Assembly (NCBI GenBank): GCA_023525975.1
Contig: CM042042.1
Coordinates: 43,721,880 to 43,785,879, forward strand
Source: Smallanthus sonchifolius
Lineage: Eukaryota; Streptophyta; Magnoliopsida; Asterales; Asteraceae
Length of the DNA stretch: 64,000 nt
Direction of reading: 5' to 3'
The notes under the pieces are model-generated. The model ran no database searches. It was not told the origin of the DNA and saw only the letters and a list, made by a program, of their open reading frames with translations. The position numbers were made by a program, and so were the translations under genes. This document shows, one piece after another, positions 11,928 to 23,555 of the stretch (within the stretch, counting starts at the first letter, position 1; each line of letters begins with the position of its first letter).

Positions 11928-13718
11928 TCAAGGACACTTGGGTTTGCCTTGCTGCGTCTTCCAGTTATTGTAACAAGCACACGACTTCTTGCTGCCGTAA
12001 ACGCCAGCCGGCAAACACAAGCATTTGGCGCAACACTTTTGGCAGAAGAACATGCACGTCTTCTTGTGCGATGTTGCCGAGCAACGGTACGTGCATCTCG
12101 GTTTACAATCTGCACACCGTATACAATGTCAACGCTTTAGTGCATTGTAACGTACAACCTCGTTATACACAAAGAAATGAACTTCGGTGAGAGATACCGT
12201 ACCTCGGGGATGAAGCTTGTTGTATCCCTAATTGCACATGAACAAAATGAATGTGAAAATCAACCATACAGAAATTAAAATCAATAAACATAAGGGTGTT
12301 TACCGTCCGGTTTGACCTGTTAGATTGTGATGAAAATTTTGGACTAAACCAATAACTACGGTCCAGGAAAATACAAGCCGAACCGGCCGACGGTTTTACG
12401 GTTCATTTTTACCAGTTTTAGAAAAAAAGATTTTTTTAAACAAGATTTATTTTGTATTAAAAACTAAAAAATGATAAGGATGGGTGTAAACGAGCCGAGC
12501 CGAGCTCGCTCTATTTCTAAAGCTCAGGCTCGGCTCGTTAGTAGTTTTTAAAGCTCGGGCTCGGCTCGTTTTTATTTATTAATTATTTTTTATGTATATT
12601 TATAATTATTTTTATATATTTTTTAATATAATTTTTATATATAACAAAATATATATCATTTAGTTATTTTTTCATAATTTTATATATAGTAATTATTATT
12701 TTATAAATATATATATTTAATATATTAATAAAAAATATATATAAATATAACTCGTTTAGGCTTGCGAGCCGGTTCGAGCTTGATAATTAAGGCTCGGGCT
12801 CGGGCTCGTTTAATAAACAAGCCTATTTTTAGGCTCAAGCTCGTTTAATCTCGGCTCGATTCGAGGTTTTAGCGAGCCGATCTCGAGTAGCTCGCGAGTC
12901 GGCTTGGCTCGTTTACACCACTACATTTACATAACTTTATATTAAAAAAAGAATAACAAATGTTAAACGGCCGGTTTGATTTGCACGATCGGTTCCACGT
13001 TCTAAACCGTAAACCCTCAAACTGTTGAAACCGAACCGGTCAGATTGGTTAGGTTGACCGAACCGGCAGGTTTTCATTGTTTTACGGTTCGTTTTCATTG
13101 TTTTACGGTTCGGTTTCACGATTTTACGGTTCTAGAAAAAAATGTTTGTTTTAAAGCATAATTTTGTATTAAACTTTTAGAAAAATAATATGAGATCTTC
13201 ATGAATTCTTATTTTAATAAATGATTTCAAATAATGTCACGTGTGGTTATCGTATTTTTTTCTCACCAAAGTTTTCTAATTTTTTCTATTTTAAGTAAGT
13301 TTGAATTTTGAAATTTAATCATAATAATGTTTTTATTTTTTAAAAAATGATAATATAAAATTAAAATTATTATTACTTAATTAACAAAACAAATAATTTT
13401 ATTTCTTGTTTTATACATTATTTTAAATTTTTTACAAACTATTATATTTTCATTTTTCTATACATAACATTATATTTCAAAAATAAAAAAATAAATAATA
13501 AATTGGTTCCGAACCGTTAAAACCAAAGCGTGAACCAGACCGAACGTATTTCAAACTGGCTGCCATTTTTCGGTTTGAGCAGTTTGGTCGGTTTCGACGG
13601 TTTATGAACACCTTTATATAAAAATAAACAGCACCTGAGCTAGATCTGCGAATGCGATCATGAGAACCAACGACAGAACCAAAACCAGAGCTGTGTATGA
13701 AGGTCTTGCTCCTGGCAT
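11928..13718 (-). CDS. GASA/Snakin gibberellin-regulated secreted peptide, 3 exons, 96 aa
   Basis: CDS is complement(join(11928..12109, 12203..12227, 13635..13718)), 291 nt including the stop. Exon 1 encodes 28 residues beginning MPGARPSYTALVLVLSLVLM, a signal peptide with a hydrophobic core ending near AFADLAQ. Exon 2 is a 25 nt microexon (GYNKLHPR). Exon 3 encodes the C-terminal GASA domain with all 12 cysteines in family order and the hallmarks CTYRCS, CMFFCQKCCAKCLC, CYNNWKTQ and a KPKCP end. Splice sites are CAG|GTGCTG, TTAG|GG, GAG|GTACGG and TGCAG|AT; phases join exactly. Family members are apoplastic cysteine-rich peptides involved in hormone-responsive growth and, for snakins, antimicrobial defence; this gene's own role is unknown. 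Intron 1 (1407 bp) is filled with nested repeats. The start is the only ATG in frame with the signal peptide. Confidence 0.9.
12294..13612. mobile_element. Outer repeat element in GASA intron 1
   Basis: The left end GGGTGTTTACCGTCCGGTTT and the right end (reverse complement GGTGTTCATAAACCGTC) form a short imperfect terminal inverted repeat. Both flanks and 12955-13130 are built from ACCGGTT/AACCGAACC-rich motifs in both orientations. It is a non-autonomous element that almost fills the intron. No clear target duplication was seen, and its superfamily is unknown. Confidence 0.45.
12483..12920. mobile_element. CGAGCC-rich MITE nested in the GASA intron
   Basis: Terminal inverted repeats GGTGTAAACGAGCCGAGCC and GGCTTGGCTCGTTTACACC, with many GGCTCGGCTCG / CGAGCCG repeats near both ends and a very AT-rich core (12570-12745). 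A partial second copy lies at 24225-24445. It is non-coding. Confidence 0.65.
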
Positions 13719-13812
13719 TGTCTCTCTCTAGCAAAGTCGAGATCTGTGATGGTCTGAATGAGAGAGAATGAATGGAGTGAAGTGTGAAGGGGTGTTGATG
13801 TGTGCAGAGTGT

Positions 13813-13820
13813 TATTTATA
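13813..13820 (-). promoter_or_regulatory. TATA box of the GASA gene
   Basis: TATAAATA on the minus strand, about 95 nt upstream of the ATG at 13718. A CT-rich 5' leader (CTCTCTCATTC, ATCTCG) lies between. Spacing fits a plant core promoter. Confidence 0.7.
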
Positions 13821-13829
13821 GAAAGTAGA

Positions 13830-14516
13830 GGATGTGTTTTTTCTCGAGTGTCACGTTTGTGCACAGTAGTGAGGTTTGAGTGTGTGTGAGAGGTGATGAT
13901 GGTGGTGTACACGAGGAGGGGGTTAAGGTGTAAAAGGGGAAAACAACCACCTAAATTTAGAAAAATTCTGGCTAAGTTTTTTTTTTTAAACGCAAGGGAA
14001 GCTAAGTTAAGTTTACCCGGTGGCCCCACCCTCACAGGAGGATCCTCTTATCGGGAAAACCCTTTAATTCATCCACAGTATTTATGTTTTAGACAAGATT
14101 TGAAACAGTGACCTCATTTATGATGGAATTCCAAGCTACCACTAGTACAAATAACCAGTAGTATTATAAGTATGTATCTAAAAGGTTGTTCTTTGTATCA
14201 AGACTAATGGTAAAAATAGCAATTTATTTGCCTAAAAGAGTAGCGAATTTCAAGATTTGATACATTTTTTAGAACGCCGAATTTCGTTATTTCTTTGAGA
14301 CTTTAATCTAAGACTTTCAAACCTAGTGTTTCAAGAGGCTTTGCTTCTGTCACTATGCCACCAACCCTGATAGTTTGATATTTCATATAAACAGAAAATT
14401 TATCATCATATATTAATACAGAGGTGGCATAGTGGCATGTGTGACATGTGTCGTCGCGCGGGGCATGTAATTTTCATGGTTTTCGAGGGGCGTAAATTTT
14501 TTAATATATATATAAT
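13830..14516. other. Upstream region of the GASA gene; no further gene seen
   Basis: About 690 bp containing the distal promoter side of the GASA gene (GTGTGTGTGAGAGGTGATG stretch). The frames at 13893-14111 and 14437-14619 show no domain and are not called. A GC-rich patch (GTCGTCGCGCGGGGC) lies near 14450. Confidence 0.35.
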
Positions 14517-14897
14517 GGAGACATCAAGAGAAAACTACAAAGTTAGGCGAAAACCGAGAAAACCACTAAAAGCCAATCAAATAATTTATATAATTTTTAT
14601 TTTTATAATTTATTTCTAAGTGTATTAATATAATATTACACAATTTACAAGAAAATTGTTTTACGTATTGTGTTTTACGTATACGTAACCGCAATTTTTT
14701 TGTTTTCTGTTTACGTATACGTAACACTCTGTGTTACGTATACGTAAGCCAATACTTATATGATTTATTTTGTAAAAATGTGTTATATTACATTGATACT
14801 CTTATAAATAAATAAAAATAAATAAATATTATTATATGATTGGTTAAAAATGGTTTTCTCGGTTTTCGCCTAACTATGTGGTTTTCTCTAGAACTCT
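14517..14897. mobile_element. TIR element in (TA)n, family with GGCGAAAACCGAGAAAACC ends (copy 1)
   Basis: The left end GGAGACATCAAGAGAAAAC continues into GTTAGGCGAAAACCGAG; the right end is its reverse complement with few changes (about 45 bp TIR). TA repeats flank both sides. The interior carries three palindromic ACGTATACGT motifs near 14670-14750. A second copy is at 48179-48502. It is non-coding. Confidence 0.8.
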
Positions 14898-14899
14898 CC

Positions 14900-14926
<27 letters not shown>

Positions 14927-14930
<4 letters not shown>

Positions 14931-15295
14931 AATCATTTGAGAACTCTTAAATATCTTGAGAACTATGAGAACTCCTATCAATGGTTTATATTTTTTTAAA
15001 TTTTGTATTTTTTATATATTGTCGTTTATGTACATAAAATACAATCAAACTAATTTTTACATATGTTTTTACATTTTTAAATTTTTACTTATACATGTGT
15101 ATGTTTTACTATCTACACATGTATAGGTAAAAGTTTAAAAATGTAAAAACATAAGTAAAAATTAGTTTGATTGTTTTTTTATGTAAATAAACACACGTGA
15201 CAATATATAAAAAATACAAAATTCAAAAAATATAAACCATTGATAGGAGTTCTCCGAGTTCTCAAGATATTTAGAGTTCTCAAATGATCCTAACC
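14927..15295. mobile_element. Foldback MITE in (TA)n, ATCATTTGAGAACTC ends
   Basis: Almost the whole 370 bp is a hairpin: ATCATTTGAGAACTC...CTATCAATGGTTTATA on the left mirrors TATAAACCATTGATAG...GAGTTCTCAAATGATC on the right. (TA)n tracts flank it (about 14900-14925 and 15297-15314). A half copy is at 24175-24212. Confidence 0.85.
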
Positions 15296-15382
15296 CTATA
15301 TATATATATATATACACACACTAGTGGGGTCCCCGCGCTACGCGGCTGGAATTCAATTCTATTGATGTCAGTTTGGTTCGTT

Positions 15383-18365
15383 ACGGTAACAAAAAAGAAG
15401 GGTATTCGGGACTAAAATTTTAGTCTCTAATACCCCTGTATCAGTACTTAATGGTTATCAGAGACTGATTTTGTTGCCGTATGACTTATTAATTACACTA
15501 AATAATCATCATTTATCCTAAATGAAATATTTGTTGCCGTATTTCATAGATAAAAATAGGTACTATCTAGGGCTTCTTTCTAATCATCAATTTAGAGCTT
15601 CTTTCCCTGTTCGCATACATACAAGTTCTAGAACTGTTTTTTGGAGGCGATCGAAGAAAAGGCATCATAGAACAATCAAATCTCGATTTAGTCCAAGTAT
15701 CAGGTTTGCAAATCATTTGTTTCTGTTATTATAGACAACAATTCTTGCAACAGAAATCAGTAGGATCTGCTACAGCCTTGCAAAAATTGTACATATCTGT
15801 GTTGTGCAAGTCCTTGCAAAAGTTATATTGAATCTGTGTTGTGCAAGTCCTTGAAAAATTATATATTGAATTTTCACAACCTTATGCAAGGGATAATTTG
15901 AATGAATTATATTTTATGTTTACACATGTGATCATACCTTGACAAAATGGTAACGGGTCAAATGGGTTCAGGTCAAAACTAGTAAGTTTAAGTGAGAGCT
16001 GATTTGGCTCGGGTCGGGCTGACCCGGAAATTAGGATTTTTTTTTATATATTTTTTTATCCTCTAGCTGATTATATGTTGTCTACACCAAAAACTATAAT
16101 AACAAAAATCACATTAGGTAAACATTTGAGCTTTAACAAAAATCAGATCCTGTTAACATATTAAAGCTTTAATATGTTGTACAGCAAAATTTTCTAAATA
16201 GTTGTTTCAAAACAACTAGCTAAAAAATGTTAATAAAAAAACTATTTACTCATTTTTTTTCTGTTTTGGTGTTGTGTCGGGTTGGATTGAAATAAATTTG
16301 AAGATCAAACCTTAAGAGTTATGTTAAATCTGTTCTTGATCCTATTTCTGAAATAAATTTGATATTAAGACTGATGAATGGAATGAACTAAGTGTTCAAT
16401 TCACTAGGCCATCTTCAGCAGTAGAATTATTCTATGAGGTTTTTATAAACAATTAGCATATTAAATGCATAGATACTACTTTAAATTATGCACAGATTGG
16501 ACCTTTCAGTTATGCACAGATTTGCAGTAACTATGAAAATTAAGAGGTTTTATCAACTAATTATGTTTGTAACATAAATTAATAGTCAAATTGTGCATAT
16601 ATTATGGAAACTTATGGTAGATGTGAGGTCTACTTTATGCACAAATTTGAAGGTTTGTTTGCAATGCAAAGTAAAGTTTGACAGTTAAAAAGTTGCTAAT
16701 TTTAAGTTTATATATTCTTTTACATTTTCAATATTGATGGCTATAAGCTGAATTTGGTGAAGATTTGGCTTAAAAGCTGCGTAATCAACCATAACATAAG
16801 AAATTTAAATTTTCAGATTTCAATCGACTATCGAATTGCTTGTTGCTGACTTGCTGTTTCTAAAGAGAGAATGAATTTGTTACCTGATGATAATGATCAA
16901 TAACTATCCTGATATTCAAATATTTACCAGAAAACAAATAAATAGATAAATGAGTATAATAGATAATAAACTCGGTTAACAATCTTGTTTTGAGTTTCTG
17001 CAAGAAATTGGATATTAGGATAAATGTGAGGTTTTTAAACTGCATCCAGTTTTAATGAACTGTATTCCAATTCTACTTCTTCAAATTGCATTTATCAGTT
17101 TGAGTCCAATCACCCTTAAAGTTGACTTCTGATCCTAATTTTCTGTCAATAGAATGTGGATTTCACCTGTTTGTCTAAATATGAACTAGTTTAGTTTATT
17201 TTTCTTAATAATCAAGTAGAAGTTTTGTTATTACTGTATTTGCATTTTGTATTATTAGTAGGACAGTTTTCCTAGTGGAAGATTTCACAGGTGTTTCATG
17301 GACAGATGAGTAAATATCAATATTTGTGTATTGGAGCTTTAGTATCTGTGATTGTCTCCTTGCTCTTAGAAGAACAAACATGGTTACTAGTTAGCATTTT
17401 AAATAATGTCTTCATTATTTGTGTATTAAAACATATTTATTTTTTTAACAGGTAAGTGCTACTATCATAGTTAAGAAAGAGTTAACACGAGGATCATTTA
17501 CTCGCATGAAGATTGTAAAAGAGGCTCATGAACACAATGAACTTATTTTTGTATTTGTTGAACTTTGAACTTTATTTTTTTGCTATTTTGTTGGACTTGA
17601 ACATATTATATATTTTCTTAAACTTATAATGCATATACATTTTGACCAAACTATTGAACTTGAAAGGTGTGTATTGAATTTCCTTGTTCGACAATTAATA
17701 GCAGCCAGTAGGTTTTATAAATAGTCTTGCGTTTAAAGTACTTCAGTTTTGGAGACTGATTTTCAGCCTCTTATTTTTCTTTTATAATAGTCACTAATTC
17801 TTTCGTCCGTATAACACGTCGGAGACTAAATATCAGTTCCGAATAAGATTACGAAAAAAGATCTTTGACACTAATTTTCAGCCCTCAATACCTCCCAACA
17901 AATGGTAGTATATGTGTAACATATTTGGAGACTGAAAATTAGTCATTGAGCATTTCCTATACCAAAAGGTGTTCGAGACTGATTATCAGTCCCTAATTCG
18001 GTACGTATTGAAAATACTAAGGAATAATATTTAGTCCTGGATACATTCTCTCTATATTAGAGACTGAAGATTAGTCTCTAACGCATTTGCGCGATTATTC
18101 ATATACAAGGAATATATTAGGGACTGGAATTCAGTAGCCAATAAAATTCCCTCCAAAAAACTTTACGACACATATTTGCGACGTAAATTTAGTCTCAAAT
18201 AAGGGGCCTAAATATTAGCGACTGATTATTAGTTGTAGAATATGTTGTGTAAAAATTAGTCTCATATACCTCCGGCAACTGATAAATCAGTCGCGGATAC
18301 TACTTATTTGAGACTGATAAATCAGTCCCTAAGACTGTAGTCTCGAATGGTCACTTTTTTGTAGC
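15383..18365. mobile_element. CACTA-like transposon, non-autonomous
   Basis: The ends (left GGTAACAAAAAAGAAGGGTA, right reverse complement CGCTACAAAAAAGTGACCAT, then ATTCG.GACTA on both) match the CACTACAAAAAAG-type terminus with a degenerate first five bases. Subterminal regions (15410-15520 and 17740-18350) contain many GAGACTGA/TCAGTCTC repeats in both orientations, typical of transposase-binding arrays of this superfamily. The 2.2 kb interior has no transposase; 17470-17568 is an open stretch ending EHNELIFVFVEL that I do not recognise. CGGTAAC occurs at both edges, so target duplication and ends are ambiguous. Confidence 0.55.
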
Positions 18366-19360
18366 GGTAACCGCTTAGAACCGGCACACAGTATAACAAA
18401 CGAAAGAGAGAACGTAAAAAATAAATTACTTACATACCCAAAATGTATAGAAATGTGTTTAACATCAATCGAAACAACAAATAATGATACCGTTTCTGAT
18501 AATACCTACGACAGTAATATCGATTAAGTTTTTAAGTTTATAAGGTTCGGTTTCTAGAACATATACACTGTTATTTACCACGAAAAAACCATTGAAACAC
18601 TGATTAAAATAGCACGTGAAAACAGGAATTCTCTAAGCTTCAATGGCTTGTAAGTTCGTGCTTCAATGACTTATACATTATTACGAAAGCTTGGTTTTGA
18701 ATAAAATTTATATTGAAACGTAGATAAAAATAGGTACGTCATAATGGTACAATCGAAATTTTGTTAAATTTTATATTTTAAAAATTATAAAAGAAAAATA
18801 CAATTCATTTAAAAATAAATATACTATTAATATACAAACACTACAAAAAAAAGAAGCAAAAAGGGCTGTGGCGGCGGATAAATAGCAAAGACCAAAAAAT
18901 TTAGAACTAAAATATTAAATGTATATGTAAGAGCAAGTATAAGACAATTGTACATTCCTGCTTTGCTATATGACAATTGTAAGTATTTTAATTACTTAGT
19001 ATTTCCTTATATCTTTGCAATAATAGTGAAAGTGAATGCACATAAATTAGTTCAAATAAAGCAAGCATAAGATAATTTAGTGAAAAGGTGGGTTGGTTTT
19101 CAAATGCACATAATATGTATTAATATGGTTCTTATTTTTTTAAATAAAAATTTAATTGGGCTTTAATGAGATGGTTGAGTTGGATTTAATGAGATTAAAT
19201 AATAATTATTGAGTGTTTAATTGTAAAGATGTGTTGAATAGTAATCAAACATGTTTTATGCATAGTTAAGGTGTATCCTATACATAACAATGTGCATTAG
19301 GTGTACTAAATTTTTTGATAAATTACAATAGTATCCTTCTAATATGTATTATATAATAGT
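18366..19360. other. Interior of the probable Helitron; no gene recognised
   Basis: About 1 kb of AT-rich sequence with no convincing coding frame on either strand. It would be the non-coding body of the proposed Helitron. Confidence 0.35.
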
Positions 19361-19382
19361 ATAGATATAGATATATATATAG

Positions 19383-19555
19383 GGTAAGGATCAAATATAA
19401 ACTTGTAAACCAAAAATTCAAATTCTGACCACGCATTTATTTTCATCTTATTTTAATCCATTCCCCAAAATCAAACACTCAATTTTTATAATAAACATGT
19501 GGCAAGAATTTGATTTTTTGGTTTACACATTTAAAAGTGGTTTACATTTGATCTT

Positions 19556-19560
<5 letters not shown>
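19383..19560. mobile_element. Short TIR element in TA-rich DNA, GATCAAATGTAAACC family (copy 1)
   Basis: Left GGATCAAATATAAACTTGTAAACC and right reverse complement AAGATCAAATGTAAACC...GTGTAAACC form TIRs around a roughly 90 bp core. TA tracts flank both sides; the right one is about 50 bp (19560-19608). Further copies are at 44947-45122 and, partial, 53828-53968. Confidence 0.75.
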
Positions 19561-19611
<51 letters not shown>

Positions 19612-20573
19612 CTTGGTTCAAATCAAAACCCACTTCACATGAGAAAACCTTAAAACTTTAATCCAATGGTTAACTTTTATTCAAACACACAAGATCATGC
19701 CACGTGTCACTAAATTTGTTTTCTATGAAAATGACAAAATGGTCATTTTACTCACACAACAAATTCAGATTCAATAAGAAGGTGACATTTATCTTTTCTT
19801 TTTATAAAAAAATTTCCCCTATGTTTTTAAAACATTTATAACTTTTTTATACTATGTTATTTTTTTATAAAAATTATATCATTAAATAGATCACATTTTT
19901 ATCTTTAATTTGGTTATAATATCAAAAAAGAAAATTACGAACGTCAGTTTTTACATCAATGTAACGAAACATTTTATATTTAACGGAACGTTACATTGGT
20001 GTAAATACTCTAATTACATTAGTGTAAATACTCTAGTTACGTTAGTATTAAACCATTTTTAAGACGTCCGTAATTACATTGGTATAACTATCGGTTACAT
20101 TTGTGTAACGCATATTGATTACATAAATGCAAACTACCATTCATCAATAGAAACGATGATTCACATGAATCAATTGCTTATCAATCTCCTACAAGTATAT
20201 TAATTCAACAAAGTTGAATGTGTAAGCATGCTTCCACAAATACCATTCTGTAAAATGAAAAAAGTGGTCCAAAATACATTATAAGTAGTCCAAAATATCA
20301 AGCTATCCAAATATATAAAAAATAGTAAAAATACACAAATTTTTTTTGTCTAAATACATCAACAAAGGGGGAAAATTACAAGTACTTCACTCTAGATCTA
20401 AAATAACTTATTTTTGAGATTTAAACCGATTGAGGAAAAAAGAAAAAGTGCTTGAAGGGGATAGTTGTTGATTCTAGCTATTCGAAAAAATTAGGGATTT
20501 GATTGAGTAAAAGAGTTATATTTGTCTCTTAACCATTATAATGAAACTGGATTCATGAAACTCAACATAAACA

Positions 20574-20795
20574 TTAAAACAAACTTGTTCTCTGAATTAG
20601 AAGTGAAATCCCCCAAATTGAGATTTGTTCTTGATTTGATTTGATCTCTGAGGTGGTCTCTTCTGAATTTGTTGAAAAATTGAAATCTTTGTTTGTTATT
20701 TCTTCTTGAACAAGTTGTTTGAACTCACTGAGTGACGTTTTTTCCAAATCTGATAGATCTCTAATTCTATTGCTTTCTTCTTTAAAAGAAACCAT
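20574..20795 (-). pseudogene. Patellin (SEC14-like) N-terminal exon fragment captured in a transposon
   Basis: The 73-codon frame reads MVSFKEESNRIRDLSDLEK, then SLSEFKQLVQEEI, then ISIWGISLL. Plant patellins have '(V/G)SFKEES...DL...EKK.L.E.K.LV.EA' followed by a variable acidic stretch and 'WGIPLL..D...DV.LLKFLRAR' leading into the CRAL-TRIO domain. Here the match stops right after WGISLL and the frame ends, so the lipid-binding and GOLD domains are absent. Intact patellins are membrane-trafficking proteins (cell plate); this piece cannot be functional as such. Its location inside TIRs suggests transduplication. Confidence 0.75.
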
Positions 20796-21911
20796 GGATT
20801 CAGGGATCTTGGTTATGGGTTTAGGGTTACAACCAATTTAAAGAAATGATAAGGCACTTGGGTTTTATAACCATCGTGTTGAACAGTTTGTGACATCCAG
20901 CAATTTAGGGTTAACCCCGTTAACCAAATTCTGTTAAATCCTAACCTATCTCAAACCTTAGGGACTATTTCTGCCATTCTCAAACTGTAATTCACTTAAA
21001 ACTTCAAGGACTAGTTGTGTGAATAACCAAAACTCAATTTGTTGACTTTTCAAAGTCAAAATCGTGGATGATCGATCCAAATTAATCCAAAACTCTCAAG
21101 AATGGTTCGAATTCGTAACTGAAATGCGTGTAAATGGCATTGTCGTTAATCATAGAAGCATTATTGGGTGATAATGATTCTAATTAATCCTATTTATCAT
21201 TTACAAACCGAAACCGACGAACCTATCACTAGAACTCCTAAATTCGATCATTTGGTAAGGCATTTGTGAAATCAAACACTCCCAACACTCTAATCGCACC
21301 TCTCTGAGCATTCTGCAAACATCAGTTTCACCGGAGAAGCAATGGAAGCCACCGGGGACCAACTCGTCGGAATCGCGACCATAACCTAATCGATCTCTAT
21401 CAATTGGAACTCAATTCAGGTAATCAATCACACCTACAGATTCGTTTTCATCCCTAGAATAAAAGCCCTAACTTAATTTGGTTATACAACATCGAATTTA
21501 TAAAGAACCAATTCTAGGGTTCTTATCAAATACGGTTTAGTCGAACCCCACTCTAGACCCGATTACAATCCAATCAAATTACATGGGTAGTTTCGAAATC
21601 CTCTGTTTATTGAAAGCCCCATGTTTTCAATCCATAATTTTATAGAATTTGATCAATTTGAATCTATGTTTTAAACTAGGGTTTCAATTCTTAAAAACGA
21701 ATTTAAACTATCCTAAACTTGTTGATTTTGCAATTAAAACTCACCACAGGTTCGAAATGGAGCGACTAACAAAACCCCTCTATCCTTGTGTCTAATAGCG
21801 ATCGAATTCGGTGATTTTGGAGTGGGATTGGATTCGAATCGCGACTGAGGGTAAGGGACTTGGTATCTGTGAATATTAAAACCATATGGTCTGGGTTTTG
21901 TTCACAAGTTG

Positions 21912-21975
21912 CATCCCAGATCAGATGGTTAGTTCGTGTGGCTTGTTCACAGGAGACCCGGGTTCGAATCCAGTC
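21912..21975 (+). other. tRNA-like segment with B box in the solo LTR
   Basis: ATGGTTAG (21925-21932), then GAGACCC and GGTTCGAATCC (21961-21971), an exact match to the B-box consensus GGTTCGANTCC. It occupies the same relative place in the LTR as the segments at 6842, 60816 and 62661. Confidence 0.6.
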
Positions 21976-22596
21976 AAGGGACTTTTTGATTGTTTACTTT
22001 TTACAAAACAAGTTCCTATGGTATTTTAATAACATATTAAATTATTTTGACACCCGAGAATACCCGTGTGCTCGAGATTAAAATTATAAAGCATTTTTAA
22101 CATTATTTACATTTTGAAAATAATATAATTAGTTGTATTATTTCTTAAAACATTATTTAATATATAAATACACGCAAACAATAATTTTAAATCCGAGAAT
22201 CATTTTATAACTCGTTTTAATTATTAGTCTCGCGTTTTAAAATAATATAATTATTTATAGTTATTATTTAACCCAAACAAATACCCGAAACAATAATATA
22301 TATTATATTATTAACTTGTATTTTGGTGACGTATTATACGTGTCGTATTCACATTAAATGATAAACTAAAAATCCTTGATTCCGATGACGCGTTTGTCTA
22401 CTCGTTAATCATAAGTGTGTTTTAGAACGTTCGATATTTTTGTGTCATCGTCACATACTCCTACGTGTCCTAATTATCGTGATCATATTCTAGGGCATTC
22501 ATAGACTGCCCGCTTGCAAACTATTTGTGGTTTTGTAGCATCCATGTGTGGTGCAAATTACTACACTCTGCATACTCAGGTGAGTTTCACGGCCCC

Positions 22597-22790
22597 TTTT
22601 TACTTGTTTTCCTATTGGGGGAGAAACATGCATATACACAAACATCATTTTACTTGTTTTCCTGTTGGGGAGAATCATGCATACAAACAAACAACATTGT
22701 ACTTGTTTCCCCGTTGGGAAGAAACATGCATACGAACAGACATCCGTTTACTTGTCTTCCCGCTGGGGAGAGGCATACATATGAACGGAC
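22597..22790 (+). repeat. Minisatellite of about 53 bp, four units, inside the solo LTR
   Basis: The motif TTTACTTGTTTTCC.(G/A)TTGGGG, followed by AGAA.CATGCATA and ACA, recurs about every 53 bp with substitutions. The other LTR copies (8030-8070, 63480-63530) carry a single unit, so this is a local expansion. Overlapping reading frames on both strands are repeat artefacts. Confidence 0.8.
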
Positions 22791-23555
22791 ATGGATCATG
22801 TAGTATTTCACTACCACTTGTTTACCTAAGTGTAAACATAACATGCAAAGTCCTTACACACTTGGACCGTTAATATATGGAGTATAGCGAGAAAATTTGA
22901 GTAGTACTACTGGGTTTGACACCGGATCAGGGGTTGATTAGAGTATTCAAAGAACGGCTTTTATCGTCTTCTGAATAGTTGAAGATATCCATGTTTAAAA
23001 TGATCGGGCGCTAACTTGATTGGAGGTCTAACGGGTGTAAATTGTCCTAAACACTTGCCATTGTTGATGTTAGCAATGGCGGAAGGCACCCAAACACAAA
23101 CAGTCAGCTTCGGTTGCGAACACTTAGAGTAACTTGTACATTGTCTAGCTAGCAATAGGTGTGACTTACGTATGTGGATCCTGCAAACACTCAAACAGTT
23201 TATTTACTTGTAAACATGTGAACTCACCAACCTTGTGTTGACACTTTTTGTTACATGTTTCTCAGGTCGCTAAGGCACAGGTTTCACACTTAGGACATGC
23301 ATGGAGTCCTACTATTATTTCATCCTCATGCAAACCTTCAGAACAATTCACTTGTTTTATTAAACTAAACTTGGACGCGCTTGTTTTGCGCATTTATTTT
23401 CTTATTTAAACGCTTCCGCATTAACTCTGAACTTTTATGATATTACATTTATGTCCCATATAGTGTCGTTTGATGTAACTAATGACTGAGATCCTGATTT
23501 GTCACGCACCAAACGGTAAAACTCCGTTAGTGGAATTTGGGGGTGTCACACAGTC

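Larger units (their letters stand above)
15321..19371 (-). mobile_element. Probable non-autonomous Helitron, carrying a CACTA-like insertion
   Basis: On the minus strand the left edge reads as a Helitron 3' terminus: a perfect hairpin CCGCG-TAG-CGCGG (15333-15345), a short spacer, then CTAG followed by T. The other edge reads TCTATATCTATACTATTATA after an A, which resembles plant Helitron 5' ends. Without the insertion at 15383-18365 the element would be about 1 kb. No Rep/helicase coding sequence was found. Boundaries are by motif only. Confidence 0.5.
20889..23550 (+). mobile_element. Solo gypsy LTR, 2662 bp
   Basis: It runs from TGTGACATCC to GGGGGTGTCACA, flanked by CAGTT (20884-20888) and CAGTC (23551-23555), a 5 bp target duplication with one difference. 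There is no internal region on either side, so it is a solo LTR left by recombination inside the patellin-carrying element. It contains a tRNA-like B box (21961-21971) and a 53 bp minisatellite (22597-22790). Orientation is given by similarity to the plus-oriented LTR L0. Confidence 0.85.

Noticed and set aside
22514..22873. 119- and 92-codon frames on the plus strand in the solo LTR
   Set aside because: They overlap the 53 bp minisatellite and have opposite-strand twins; no domain.
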